A DNA stretch of 52,494 nucleotides, from the NCBI GenBank assembly GCA_015062655.1, contig SUUG01000012.1, positions 1 to 52,494 on the forward strand. Direction: 5' to 3'. This stretch comes from Coriobacteriaceae bacterium. Lineage in GTDB: Bacteria; Actinomycetota; Coriobacteriia; Coriobacteriales; Coriobacteriaceae. Position 1 is the first letter of the stretch. Every line of letters starts with the position of its first letter. The notes beneath the pieces were generated by a model. It was given only the letters and a program-made list of their open reading frames with translations, was not told where the DNA came from and searched no databases. Positions 34,901 through 42,878 of this stretch are shown here, piece after piece. Position numbers and translations under genes: made by a program.

Positions 34901-35718
34901 GTGAGGTAGTGGAAGTCGTTGGTGGCCACGACCTTCACGCCCACCTGGCGGGCGATGTCGATGAGCTGATGCGACAGCTGCTCGTCGGTGAGGCCGCCGT
35001 CGGTGGTGATGCCGTGCTCCTGGATCTCGATGTAGAAGTCCCCGGGCTCGAAGACGTCGCGCAGGGTCTCGGCCCACCGCACGGCACCGGGGATGTCGCC
35101 GCGGTCGATGTGCTTGGGGATGATGCCCGCCAGGCAGGCCGAGGTGCAGATCAGGCCCTTGGCATGGCGACGCAGGTTGTCGAGGGTGACGCGCGGCTTG
35201 TAGTAGAAGCCCGAGACCGCGGCCTCCGACACGAGCTGCATCAGGTTGATGTAGCCCTCGTTGTTCTTGGCGAGGAGGATCAGATGGTAGAGCTCGGGCT
35301 TGCGGTCGCGGGCGAGGGTGTCGTCGGGCGTGAAGTAGACCTCGCAGCCGAAGATGGGCTTGATGACGGGCGGGGGCTCGAGCTCGTCGATGTTGCCCTG
35401 GGCGTCCCACAGCGCCATGTCCTTCAGGTACTGCGCATGGGCGCGGGGGTCCTTCTCGGGATCGGGCTCCACGAGCTCGTCGCGGCGGTCCTTCTCGAGG
35501 AACTCCTTGTCGTGGCTCCAGGTCTTGAACTCGGGCGTGCTCTGGTTCACGGCCTTGCAGGCGAGATCGAGCTCGGGGACGCCGTACATGTAGCCGTGGT
35601 CGGTGATGGCCACGGCCGGCATCCCGAGATCGACGGCCCGCTTGACCATGTCGGCCACACGGGTCGCGCCGTCGAGCATGGAGTACTCAGTGTGGTTGTG
35701 CAGGTGGACGAATGCCAT
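31912..35718 (-). CDS. dnaE: DNA polymerase III alpha subunit
   Basis: The replicative polymerase, 1268 aa, of the DnaE1 type. Visible: the N-terminal PHP domain (FVHLHNHTEYSMLDGA, AITDHGYMYG), the polymerase core with GPGRGSAAGAIVAYAM and the catalytic PDIDMDFDDERR, the fingers (AGVFQVESAGM, YRPGPLGAGMV), the helix-hairpin-helix region (GLAGIRGVGEGAADAI) and an OB-fold near the C-terminus (FWFAGMVAEVGKRVTKNGDPMAI). The ATG at 35718 with GGGAG upstream starts directly at the PHP domain; a start at 35796 would add unrelated residues. It is monocistronic here. A TAGAAT box at 35862-35857 may be its -10. Confidence 0.97.
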   Translation of the reverse strand: MAFVHLHNHTEYSMLDGATRVADMVKRAVDLGMPAVAITDHGYMYGVPELDLACKAVNQSTPEFKTWSHDKEFLEKDRRDELVEPDPEKDPRAHAQYLKDMALWDAQGNIDELEPPPVIKPIFGCEVYFTPDDTLARDRKPELYHLILLAKNNEGYINLMQLVSEAAVSGFYYKPRVTLDNLRRHAKGLICTSACLAGIIPKHIDRGDIPGAVRWAETLRDVFEPGDFYIEIQEHGITTDGGLTDEQLSHQLIDIARQVGVKVVATNDFHYLTRDAAPIQDIMMCIGMNSKVDDPNRMRMQGSEFYMKSEEEMRELFPYAPEACDNTVEIADKCSVDLDWDSIILPRYPLLDPGETHESQFRRECEKGLAKYYGDDWEHAVVNGQSVKERFEYEYKIICDKGFAAYFLIVAEYVRWAKENGIGVGPGRGSAAGAIVAYAMNITTFDPLENGLMFERFLSPQRSEMPDIDMDFDDERRLEVVEHVRQLYGPEKVTHVITYSTIKAKQAINDAARVLDYPVYVAQRLSKMISSDPSVKLRQVLERTEKKEDLFNPDFAEAYQKDDDARRIIDSALAIEGLTRGEGVHACAVLICRDPVNEHVPTKLDTKGGVEITQYEGHTVADMGLLKMDFLGLRTLTVISKAKANILANHGIDVDVDAIPFDDPEIFKLMGSGHTAGVFQVESAGMTATIKNMKPTEYKHVVALIALYRPGPLGAGMVSDYIDRMNGKKDVVFYDDRLSEILGETYGTIVYQEQVMQISVRMSGFSAGESDSRIRKPVAKKKIKLLTSTVFHWDDGSDETTYDHWMNGAERNGYDRKVAQRIWDDVLEFASYAFNKSHSAGYAILVMQTAWLKAHYPNEYMAAVLTSYTGKTEKIVHYVSACRHDGIAVLPPDVNESGREFTATADGIRFGLAGIRGVGEGAADAIIAERAQGGPFKDLHDFVERVDGSQANRRVIEALIKAGGFDFSGYPRRQLMSFVDKTNPENIIDAAAKRQKDRASGQTSLFDVFGDVAGSGFEIVVPEPDGQEWDRHMKLSAEREVLGIYVSDHPLRPYEYALGKAREFTLSQIDTGYETMDPAGGGTINQEIPEGKSFWFAGMVAEVGKRVTKNGDPMAIVRLEDMEGEATVVIFPKTYKECEGCLYGETDPETGAVLSDAFIRVHGKVERSDRGDQIIAQEVMALELNEETNRPRVFEVMVPSNRFSQGNMARLATVLATNPGGDRVELFIEQGDGQTMRAEIPTRVNARSIPLIAEVKGIVGNKGRVTVI

Positions 35719-35900
35719 TGCGCGCGTGCTCCCTCTCGTCTCGCGCCGAGGCGCCCCGATAGGGTGCAGGAGCTGGGGCACCGCATTTGACACCATCTTT
35801 TACCTGCGGAAATAGAACCTATGGAACGAACCTCGAGCGCTCTTCTCACGCTCTAGATTCTAGCGCACCGCCCGGACACGGATGCGCACGAGCGGTCGGC

Positions 35901-35931
35901 AAAAAGAAAGCGGCCGCCCGAAGGCGGCCGC
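35901..35931 (-). terminator. Rho-independent terminator after the rubredoxin gene
   Basis: A perfect 9-bp GC stem (GCGGCCGCC at 35910-35918, complement at 35923-35931) with a four-base loop is followed on the minus strand by CTTTCTTTTT. It lies 26 bp after the rubredoxin stop. Confidence 0.9.
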
Positions 35932-35956
35932 CAACCCATACGAGATGGAGTCGAGG

Positions 35957-36100
35957 CTAGTCCTCGACGGCCTCGAACTGGTCCGGGCCGACGCCGCACA
36001 CGGGGCAGACGTAGTCCTCGGGCAGCTCGGGGGTGTCAACCTCGGCCTCATAACCGCAGACCAGGCAGACGAACTTGTAGGTCTTCTTCTCGTCACTCAT
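35957..36100 (-). CDS. Rubredoxin-like protein
   Basis: A 47-aa iron-binding electron carrier. It has the two CxxC-type knuckles of rubredoxin: [11 protein letters not shown] and [15 protein letters not shown]. It is shorter than classic rubredoxins (~52-54 aa) and resembles the rubredoxin domain of rubrerythrins and flavoproteins. The start 36100 has GAGGAGG six bases upstream; a longer frame to 36187 would overlap the upstream intergenic region without a ribosome site. The flavin reductase gene lies 108 bp upstream on the same strand. Confidence 0.92.
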   Translation of the reverse strand: MSDEKKTYKFVCLVCGYEAEVDTPELPEDYVCPVCGVGPDQFEAVED

Positions 36101-36208
36101 AGGTTCCTCCTCTTGGTTGGGGTGCACAACGGCGACCTCAGTATACTCAAAAGTGTTTTGATGCGACAGCCATTCCCGGGGCTTCACGCCAAGACCCGGG
36201 AGAGGTCC

Positions 36209-36709
36209 TCACGCCTGGTAGGAGCTGGCCTTCTTGGGCGTCTTGCCCTTGAGCGTGGTGTGGTAGTAGGAGTAGGTCATGGGCTCCTCGTCGTTCAGGC
36301 GCTCGGAGACCTCGACCTCGCCCACGAACAGGTAGTGCGTCCCCACGTCCACGGTGTCGATCAGGCGGCAGGCGTACACGGCGCAGGCATGGTCGGGGCA
36401 GTACGGGACGCCGCCGGCCTCGGCCACGCCGTAGGTGGCGAACTTGTCGTAGTCGGCCGAGCAGCGGAACCCGAAGTTGCCGAGATAGGGCATGTCGGCC
36501 GTGATGTCCACCGCGGTCACGGCGAACTTGCCGGCGCGCGAGATCACGCCCGAGGTGACGTTCTCCTTGTTCACGGCCACCGTGAGGCGCGGGGGCTCGG
36601 CCGTCACCTGGGTGGCGGTGTTGATGAGGCAGGCGGCACGCTGCTCGCCGTCGTCGGCGCTGACGACGTAGAGCCCGTAAGACATCTTGAACAATGCGGT
36701 CAGATCCAT
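36209..36709 (-). CDS. Flavin reductase-like protein
   Basis: A 166-aa FMN-binding split-barrel protein. The N-terminal LFKMSYGLYVVSADDGEQRAACLINTATQVTAEPPRLTVAVNKEN matches the flavin reductase domain found in high-molecular-weight rubredoxins of anaerobes. GVPYCPDHACAVYACRLIDTVDVGTHYLFVGEV completes the barrel. With the adjacent rubredoxin it could reduce an oxygen- or NO-scavenging flavodiiron protein encoded elsewhere; that link is inference. The start 36709 has GAGGGG upstream. Confidence 0.9.
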   Translation of the reverse strand: MDLTALFKMSYGLYVVSADDGEQRAACLINTATQVTAEPPRLTVAVNKENVTSGVISRAGKFAVTAVDITADMPYLGNFGFRCSADYDKFATYGVAEAGGVPYCPDHACAVYACRLIDTVDVGTHYLFVGEVEVSERLNDEEPMTYSYYHTTLKGKTPKKASSYQA

Positions 36710-36775
36710 AGCGATCCCCTCTTTCTATCCGGTTCCGGCTCGTGGCGACACGCGCCGGCATCCCCGCTATTTTAG

Positions 36776-36934
36776 CAGGCCCGGGCGGGGCACGGCGCCC
36801 ACGCCCCGTCGCTCACCGCGGCGACGATCCTGGTCTCGCTCGCTATCGCGCTCGCCATCGACACCGTGCTCGCACGGCCTGCCCAGAGCCTTTTCGACCT
36901 TGCGATACAGCGCATCGAGAACCATCGCGCTTAG
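36776..36934 (+). pseudogene. Possible C-terminal remnant of a membrane protein gene
   Basis: On the plus strand, after an in-frame TAG at 36773, the frame reads a hydrophobic helix (ATILVSLAIALAIDTVLARP) and an amphipathic tail ending at TAG 36934. This recalls the last membrane helix of acyltransferase-like proteins. No start codon or ribosome site is present, so it could be a decayed gene end or chance. A C-rich run (CCCCCCCCC) lies just downstream. Confidence 0.25.
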
Positions 36935-36992
36935 AAGCTGGAAGGCATCCGATCCGGAAGCTAAAGCCCCCCCCCGCACCCTGGAATCCCCG

Positions 36993-37469
36993 CTAGCGGC
37001 TGCGCTCCTTCAGTGCGCGGTCGATCTCGCGCTGCATGTCGCGCTTGGCCATGTCCTCGCGCTTGTCGTAGAGCTTCTTGCCGCGCCCCAGGCCGAGCGA
37101 GAGCTTCACGCGGCCGTCCTCGTTGAAGTAGAGCTCGAGCGGGACGAGAGCGTAGCCCTTGGTGCGGAGCTTGCCGTCGAGGTAGTCGATCTCCTTGCGG
37201 TGCAGCAGGAGCCGGCGGCGCCGATCGGGGTCGCGGTTCCACACCCCGCCGTTGCTGTAGGGATGGATGTGCATGCCGATGAGCCAGCACTCGCGGTCGC
37301 GGATGAGCGCGAAGGTGTCCGTGATCTGGCTCGCTCGCTCGCGGAGGCTCCTGACCTCGGTGCCGGCGAGCTCGATGCCGCACTCGAAGGACTCCTCGAT
37401 GAAGTACTCATGCCGGGCCGAGCGGTTCTTGGCGATGAGCTTGCGCTCGCGGCGGGCGGGTGCGGCCAT
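36993..37469 (-). CDS. smpB: SsrA-binding protein SmpB
   Basis: SmpB delivers tmRNA to stalled ribosomes in trans-translation. The 158-aa protein shows the full SmpB pattern: KLIAKNRSARHEYFIEESFECGIEL, GTEVRSLRE, MHIHPYSNGG, RRRRLLLHRKEI, GYALVPLELYF and the basic C-terminal KKLYDKREDMAKRDMQREIDRAL. Its ATG overlaps the stop of the upstream TPR-like gene (TGATG), implying translational coupling. No ssrA gene was found in this window. Confidence 0.97.
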   Translation of the reverse strand: MAAPARRERKLIAKNRSARHEYFIEESFECGIELAGTEVRSLRERASQITDTFALIRDRECWLIGMHIHPYSNGGVWNRDPDRRRRLLLHRKEIDYLDGKLRTKGYALVPLELYFNEDGRVKLSLGLGRGKKLYDKREDMAKRDMQREIDRALKERSR

Positions 37470-38344
37470 CAGGCGCCCTCCGTCCCGGCGCCGGCTGCCT
37501 TCTCCTGGGCGAGCTCGGCGTCGCTCTCGTTGATGAGCTGGATGAGGGCGCGGGCCGCCTCGTCCCCCACGAGGCCGCGGGCGCGGACCGTGAACGCGGC
37601 GGCGCGGTGGGTGTCGCCGGTGCGCGCGGCATCCGAGGCGCACATGAGCAGGCAGATGGCCATCTCCGCCGACATCTGGGCGGGCACGCCCGTCGCCTCG
37701 AGCTCGAAGAGCACCTCCTCCTCGGGTGCCGCCGCGGCCTCGGGGGCCTCCTCGGCAAGGCGCGACGCGAGCTTCTCCACCCTCGCCTCACCAGGCGCCA
37801 GGCGGCTGGCCAGGCGCGAGCACGCGGCGGCGGGGCGGGCGCTCTGCTCATCGAGGAACATCTGGCCGAGGTTCGCGTACGCCAGACCGGCCGAGCGGGC
37901 GTCGGAGGCGCGCTCGATCACGGAGTAGCTGAGCTGAGCCCACTCCTTGGCATCCCCCAGCGCACGGAAGATCTCGGCGAGGTCGAGGCGGTACGCGCAG
38001 TTCATGGGGTTCCAGCGAACCGCCTGCATGAGCGCGTCGCGGGCGGCGGCGAGATCCTGCTGGCGAATGCGCACGAAAGCCAGCGCCGCGTACAGGCGGC
38101 CGAGCGGCGCGTCCACCTGGACGAGCTCCCGGGGGTCCTTCTCGACGCGGCGGTACGCCAGGCGATCGAAGGCGTCCTCGAACGCGAACCACTGCCGCTG
38201 CCTCGTGTCGGCGCACTCCTCCTCAGCCCAAGCGTCCGCGCTGCCGGCGAGCTCCTCGAGGCGCCCGGCAGCCGTCTCGATGTCGCCGGCGGCCAGAAAC
38301 GACTCGGCGCGCTCTACATCCTCTGCGGTGATGGGCAGATCCAT
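37469..38344 (-). CDS. TPR-like repeat protein
   Basis: A 291-aa soluble, helix-rich, acidic protein. Residues ~85-185 show helix pairs with TPR-like spacing (LYAALAFVRIRQQDLAAARDALMQAVRWNP, LDLAEIFRALGDAKEWAQLSYSVIERA, LAYANLGQMFLDEQSARPAAAC), suggesting a scaffold or chaperone role. No enzyme motif is visible and I know no specific name. It sits between rnr (26 bp upstream) and smpB (coupled), two RNA-quality-control genes that act together in trans-translation, so a role in that process is conceivable. Confidence 0.7.
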   Translation of the reverse strand: MDLPITAEDVERAESFLAAGDIETAAGRLEELAGSADAWAEEECADTRQRQWFAFEDAFDRLAYRRVEKDPRELVQVDAPLGRLYAALAFVRIRQQDLAAARDALMQAVRWNPMNCAYRLDLAEIFRALGDAKEWAQLSYSVIERASDARSAGLAYANLGQMFLDEQSARPAAACSRLASRLAPGEARVEKLASRLAEEAPEAAAAPEEEVLFELEATGVPAQMSAEMAICLLMCASDAARTGDTHRAAAFTVRARGLVGDEAARALIQLINESDAELAQEKAAGAGTEGA

Positions 38345-38370
38345 TGCTCTCCTCCTTGATGTCGGTCGCT

Positions 38371-40464
38371 TCAGTGTATCGCAGTGCGGCCCGCGTGCAC
38401 GAGGGCCAAATCAACATGGCCCCGCAGCACGTCGACGGCCTTGACCTCCGCCACCACGCGGGTGCCGAGGCCTATCACGGTGCCGGTCGTGGTCCCGGTG
38501 ATGGTGAGCGAGCGCTCATCGAGGTCCCACCACTCGTCGCCGAGGGCGGCCATGCGGATGAGGCCCTCCGCCCCGGTGTCGTCGAGGCGCACGAACGCGC
38601 CGAGCTCGCCGACCCACGAGACGGAGCCGGAGACGCGCTCGCCGATCCGGTCCCCGAAGTACTGGGCGACCTTGACCTTCTGGCTCGCGTGCGCCGCCGC
38701 GTCGGCGATGCGCTCGCGCTCGCTCGCGTGGCGGCAGAGCTGCGGCAGGATGCGCTCCATGGCCTCGGGCCCCGTCCCCGTGAGCGCGGGTGCGCGGCGG
38801 CGGGCGTCGGCGCGTCCGAGGGCGGCGCGAGCCAGCTGGACCTTCAGCTGCCGATGCACGAGCAGGTCGGGATAGCGCCTGATGGGGCTCGTGAAATGGC
38901 AGTACGCCGGAGCGCCGAGGGCGAAATGCCCCTCGTTCTCGGGCTTGTAGAGCGCGCGCTGCATCGCCCGCAGGAGCAAGGCGTTGGCGAGCGGCTCCAC
39001 GGCCGTGCCGTGGGCGGCCTCGACGGCCGCCTCGATGGCGCGGGGGTCCCCCGCCTCGATGTCCAACGCCTGCGCGGGCGACAGCGCACCCATCTCGCGC
39101 AGGACCCGGGCGGCGCCGGCCAGCGCGTCGGGCGCGGGCGGCTCATGCACGCGGAAGGCCGCGGGCGCCCCCGCGTCCACGAGGTACTCGGCGACGCACT
39201 CGTTCGCAAGGAGCATCGCCTCCTCGATGAGCGAGGTCGCGGCCGTGCGACGGCGCGAGACGATTCGTTGGGGCAGGCCCTCCTCGTCTAAGAGCGCATG
39301 CACCTCGACCGTCTCGAAATCGATGGAGCCCCGCTGCCGGCGCAGGCGACGGCGGGCGCGGGCGAGGTCGTCGGCGTCGCGGAGGAAGCGCGCGAGGTCG
39401 GCACCGGCCGCGGCGGCCGCGGCGATCGCGTCGGCCGCCCGGCGGGTCTCCTCCGTGCCGTCCTCCCCCACCCCCGCGAGCACGGCGTCGGCGGCGTCGT
39501 AATCGAGCCGCACGCGGCTGCGGATCGCGCTCGGGAAGATCTCGTACGATCGCACGGAGCCCGACGGAGAGAGCTCGATGTCCACGGTCATGGCGAGGCG
39601 GTCCTCGTTCGGCCGCAGCGAGCAGAGGTCCTCCGAGAGCGGCGCGGGCAGCATCGGGAGCACGCGGTCGGCGAGGTAGACCGAGGTGGCGCGGGAGCGG
39701 GCCTCGAGATCGACGGCGTCCTCCCAGCGCACGTAGTGGGAGACGTCGGCGATGTGGACACCGAGCCGCCATCCTCCCTTGGCCGTGCGCTCCACGGAGA
39801 CGGCGTCGTCGAAGTCGAGCGCGTCGGCCGGGTCGATCGTCACGAGGAAGCGCTCGCGCAGGTCGCGGCGGATCGGGTCGTCAAGCGCCCCCTCCACGTC
39901 GAGCGCGAGCTCCCCGGCCGCGGCCAGCGCGCGCCCGGCGTATCCGTCCACGAGGCCGAAGCGCGCCATGACGCACTGGATGCCGAGGTCCGGTGCGGAC
40001 TCGTCACCGATGAGGCGCGTGAGGCTCACGATCCCCGACTCAGCCCCCGTGGGGTACACCTCGATGCGGGCCGCCACGATGTCCCCGGGCTCCACGCCGA
40101 GGCGCGCGGCAGAATCGTCCTCGGGTAGCACGAAGAAGTCGCTTTTGATCCGCGCGTCGAGGGGGCGCACCACCCCGAGCGGGCCGGCGACGGCATAGGT
40201 CCCCACCACCGAGGAGTGCGCGTGCTCGATCACGCGGTCCACGACCGCGCGGCGCTTCCCTCCCGGGCCGCGCACGAGGCTCACGGCGACGACGTCGCGG
40301 TCCATCGCCCCATGCAGCCCGCGGCCCGTGACCCGGTAGGTCCCGACCGCGGTCTCCACCTCGGCACGCCCGGCCATGACGCGCACCGTGCCCTCGATGC
40401 CGGGCCGGTGCTGGCTGCGAACCGGTCCCTTCCTGCCCTTCGAGCCCGTGCGCCTGCGTCCCAT
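38371..40464 (-). CDS. rnr: Ribonuclease R
   Basis: A processive 3'-5' exoribonuclease that degrades structured RNA, including defective mRNAs in trans-translation. The 697-aa protein has cold-shock OB domains at the N-terminus (GTVRVMAGRAEVETAVGTYRVTGRG), the RNB catalytic domain (TIDPADALDFDDAVSVE with the metal-binding Asp cluster, then HIADVSHYV, RVLPMLPAPLSEDLCSLRP) and a C-terminal S1 domain (SGSVSWVGELGAFVRLDDTGAEGLI). The ATG at 40464 has AGGAGG four bases upstream. It leads the rnr-TPR-smpB group. Confidence 0.96.
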   Translation of the reverse strand: MGRRRTGSKGRKGPVRSQHRPGIEGTVRVMAGRAEVETAVGTYRVTGRGLHGAMDRDVVAVSLVRGPGGKRRAVVDRVIEHAHSSVVGTYAVAGPLGVVRPLDARIKSDFFVLPEDDSAARLGVEPGDIVAARIEVYPTGAESGIVSLTRLIGDESAPDLGIQCVMARFGLVDGYAGRALAAAGELALDVEGALDDPIRRDLRERFLVTIDPADALDFDDAVSVERTAKGGWRLGVHIADVSHYVRWEDAVDLEARSRATSVYLADRVLPMLPAPLSEDLCSLRPNEDRLAMTVDIELSPSGSVRSYEIFPSAIRSRVRLDYDAADAVLAGVGEDGTEETRRAADAIAAAAAAGADLARFLRDADDLARARRRLRRQRGSIDFETVEVHALLDEEGLPQRIVSRRRTAATSLIEEAMLLANECVAEYLVDAGAPAAFRVHEPPAPDALAGAARVLREMGALSPAQALDIEAGDPRAIEAAVEAAHGTAVEPLANALLLRAMQRALYKPENEGHFALGAPAYCHFTSPIRRYPDLLVHRQLKVQLARAALGRADARRRAPALTGTGPEAMERILPQLCRHASERERIADAAAHASQKVKVAQYFGDRIGERVSGSVSWVGELGAFVRLDDTGAEGLIRMAALGDEWWDLDERSLTITGTTTGTVIGLGTRVVAEVKAVDVLRGHVDLALVHAGRTAIH

Positions 40465-40676
40465 GGCGCCTCCTTTCCGCACGCGTGCGTTCGCGGGCGC
40501 GCGAGACGCCCCTCTTCGATCGTCTGCACTATACCCATTTCCGCGAACGGGGCGAGAAAGCCGATCGGCGAGAGGCGGGAACGCGGGCCTTACGAAGCGT
40601 TTACCCGCACCTCACAGGGCGCTTGGAAGCGGACCGTATCCTTTGAGTAAAGAAGGGTCGGAAGAAAGGGGCAGAC

Positions 40677-40844
40677 ATGATGGCGATCATGTATGCGGCA
40701 ACCGCCGCGATCCTCCTCATCTCGTTTCTCGCCTTTCTCGCGGTCGAGTACTCGCGCATCGCGCTCGAACGCGAGCAGGTGAGCGAGGACGCGCCGGGGC
40801 CTGCGTCCGGCGTGCGGCTCCCGCTGGAGCTCCCGCTGTCTTAG
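40677..40844 (+). CDS. Small single-pass membrane protein (55 aa)
   Basis: A 55-codon plus-strand ORF with a good AAAGGGG ribosome site before ATG 40677. The product starts MMAIMYAATAAILLISFLAF, a transmembrane helix, followed by LAVEYSRIALERE and a short Pro-rich tail ending at TAG. It is convergent with the LOG gene and overlaps its stop by 4 bp. I recognise no family. The 212 bp between it and rnr would hold the divergent promoters of both. Confidence 0.6.
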   Translation: MMAIMYAATAAILLISFLAFLAVEYSRIALEREQVSEDAPGPASGVRLPLELPLS

Positions 40845-41650
40845 CGCCCGGCTCCGTTCGCATCGCTCGTGCCGATCCCCTCGATTCCGGAGAGGGCGAC
40901 CGACACCGCCTCATCGACGTCATCGGTGACATGGAGCATCGCGGGATCGAGGTCCCCGATCATGCCGCTCTCGCGCACCGGGCCCGAGAGCCACGAGAGC
41001 AGGCCGTCCCAATACGCCGACCCCACGAGCGCGACCGGGGTCTTCGCCACCTTGTGCGTCTGCACGAGGGTCAGCAGCTCGAACATCTCGTCCATGGTGC
41101 CGAACCCGCCGGGGAAGATGATCGCGCCGCGCGAGTACTTCACGAACATGGTCTTGCGCACGAAGAAGTAGCGGAAGGTCATGCCGAGGTTCACGTACTT
41201 GTTGAGCCCCTTCTCGAACGGCAGCTCGATCCCGAGCCCCACCGAGGTGCCGCCCGCGATCGAGGCGCCGCGATTCGCGGCCTCCATGATCCCCGGCCCG
41301 CCGCCCGTGATGACGGCGGCGCCCTTCGCGGCGACCTTGTAGCCGGCCTCGCGCGCCGCATGGTACATGGCGTCGATATGGCTCGTGCGGGCCGACCCGA
41401 AGATCGACACCGCGGGCCCGATCTCGGCGAGCGCCCCGAACCCGTCTACGAACTCCGCCTGGATGCGCAGGACGCGCCAAGGGTCCTCATGCAGCCAGCC
41501 CGTCGAGCTATCGGGCGCGATGAGGTTGGCGTAGGTGTTGTCCGTGGGGATCATGCGGCCGCGGAAAAGCACCGGCCCGCGGTGGTAGACCTCCTCCTCC
41601 AGCGGCCCGCGCTCGGAATCGGCGCGCAGCGCCTCCTCGTAATCACCCAT
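40841..41650 (-). CDS. LOG family (TIGR00730) protein
   Basis: A 269-aa LOG-type Rossmann protein. It has the family motifs GGGPGIMEAANRGA and PGGFGTMDEMFE (PGGxGTxxE), which form the nucleotide 5'-monophosphate phosphoribohydrolase site; LOG enzymes release free bases such as cytokinins from nucleotides, and the bacterial substrate is often unclear. The start 41650 has AAGGGAG upstream; the open frame runs further 5' only inside tgt. It lies 17 bp downstream of tgt. Confidence 0.92.
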   Translation of the reverse strand: MGDYEEALRADSERGPLEEEVYHRGPVLFRGRMIPTDNTYANLIAPDSSTGWLHEDPWRVLRIQAEFVDGFGALAEIGPAVSIFGSARTSHIDAMYHAAREAGYKVAAKGAAVITGGGPGIMEAANRGASIAGGTSVGLGIELPFEKGLNKYVNLGMTFRYFFVRKTMFVKYSRGAIIFPGGFGTMDEMFELLTLVQTHKVAKTPVALVGSAYWDGLLSWLSGPVRESGMIGDLDPAMLHVTDDVDEAVSVALSGIEGIGTSDANGAGR

Positions 41651-41667
41651 CTTCGGCTCCCTTCGCA

Positions 41668-42807
41668 TCAGTAGTCCGCAGCGCCCGCGGACCCCATCCA
41701 GCTGTCGACGAAATCGGCGTAGCGCCCCTCGATGATGGCCTCGCGGGCGCGCCTCATGAGGTCGAGCAGGAAGTAGATGTTGTGCTCGGAGAGCAGGATC
41801 CCCCCGAGCATCTCCTTCTGCGTCACCAGGTGGCGGATGAGCGCCCGGCTGTACCCGCCGGTGCAGACCGGGCAGGTGCAGTGCTCGTCGATGGGGCCCG
41901 CGTCGTGGGCGAACCGGGCGTTGCGGAAGTTCAGGCGCCCCTCGCTCGAGAACGCCGTCCCCATGCGCCCCGTGCGCGTGGGCAGCACGCAGTCGAACAT
42001 GTCCACGCCGTGGGAGACGGCGCGCACGAGCGTGGTGGGGTTGCCCACGCCCATGAGGTAGCGCGGCTTGGAGCGCGGCATGTGCTCGGACACGAGGGGC
42101 GCGAGCGTCTCGAACATGGTCTCGTGGTCCTCGCCCACCGAGTAGCCGCCGATCCCGTAGCCGGGGTAGTCGCCGCTCTCCTCGAGGTGCCGAAGGCTGC
42201 GCAGGCGCAAATCGAGGTGCATGCCGCCCTGCACGATGCCAAAAAGCGCCTGGTCGGGGCGGGTGTGGGCGCGGTAGCACCGGTCGGCCCACATGCTCGA
42301 GAGCTCGACGGCCCGCTCCACGAAGGGGCGCTCGGCGGGGTAGCCGGGGCACTGGTCGAGCTGCATCACGATGTCGGCGCCGAGCTTCTGCGCGATATCC
42401 ATGTTGTCCTCGGGCGTCCAGAACACGTGGCTGCCGTCGTAGTCCGTGGCGATGAACCGGACCCCCTCGTCCGTGAGCTTGACGGCGTCGCCGTGCGAGA
42501 AGACCTGGAAGCCGCCGGAATCCGTGAGGATCGGCCCGTGCCAGTTCATGAAGGAGTGCAGGCCGCCCATCTCCGCCACGAGGTCGGCGCCGGGGCGCAT
42601 CGCGAGGTGGTAGGTGTTCGCCAGCACGATCTTGGCGCCGAGCGCGCCCACCGTCTCGGTGGGGATGCCCTTGACGCTCGCCTTCGTGCCCACCGGCATG
42701 AAGATCGGCGTGGGGACGTCTCCGTGCGGCGTGTGGAGCACCCCGGCGCGGGCATGCGTCTTGGGGTCCTCGGCGACGATGTCGTAGGTGAAGCGCTTCT
42801 GATCCAT
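41668..42807 (-). CDS. tgt: Queuine/preQ1 tRNA-ribosyltransferase
   Basis: Tgt exchanges guanine 34 of GUN-anticodon tRNAs for a queuosine precursor. The 379-aa protein shows ILTDSGGFQVFS with the catalytic Asp, MQLDQCPGYP, GIVQGGMHLDLR, MGVGNPTTLVRAV, FDCVLPTRTGRMGTAF with the nucleophilic Asp, and the zinc site CTCPVCTGGYSRALIRHL. The start 42807 gives the usual N-terminus RFTYDIVAEDPKTHARAG. QueH of the same pathway is encoded 1.9 kb upstream on the same strand. Confidence 0.97.
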   Translation of the reverse strand: MDQKRFTYDIVAEDPKTHARAGVLHTPHGDVPTPIFMPVGTKASVKGIPTETVGALGAKIVLANTYHLAMRPGADLVAEMGGLHSFMNWHGPILTDSGGFQVFSHGDAVKLTDEGVRFIATDYDGSHVFWTPEDNMDIAQKLGADIVMQLDQCPGYPAERPFVERAVELSSMWADRCYRAHTRPDQALFGIVQGGMHLDLRLRSLRHLEESGDYPGYGIGGYSVGEDHETMFETLAPLVSEHMPRSKPRYLMGVGNPTTLVRAVSHGVDMFDCVLPTRTGRMGTAFSSEGRLNFRNARFAHDAGPIDEHCTCPVCTGGYSRALIRHLVTQKEMLGGILLSEHNIYFLLDLMRRAREAIIEGRYADFVDSWMGSAGAADY

Positions 42808-42878
42808 TCCATCTCCTCGTGCTCGCTGCGTCCGCCGTCTATCTTGCCACACCCGGGCACCCGGCGGCGAGCGCGGGC

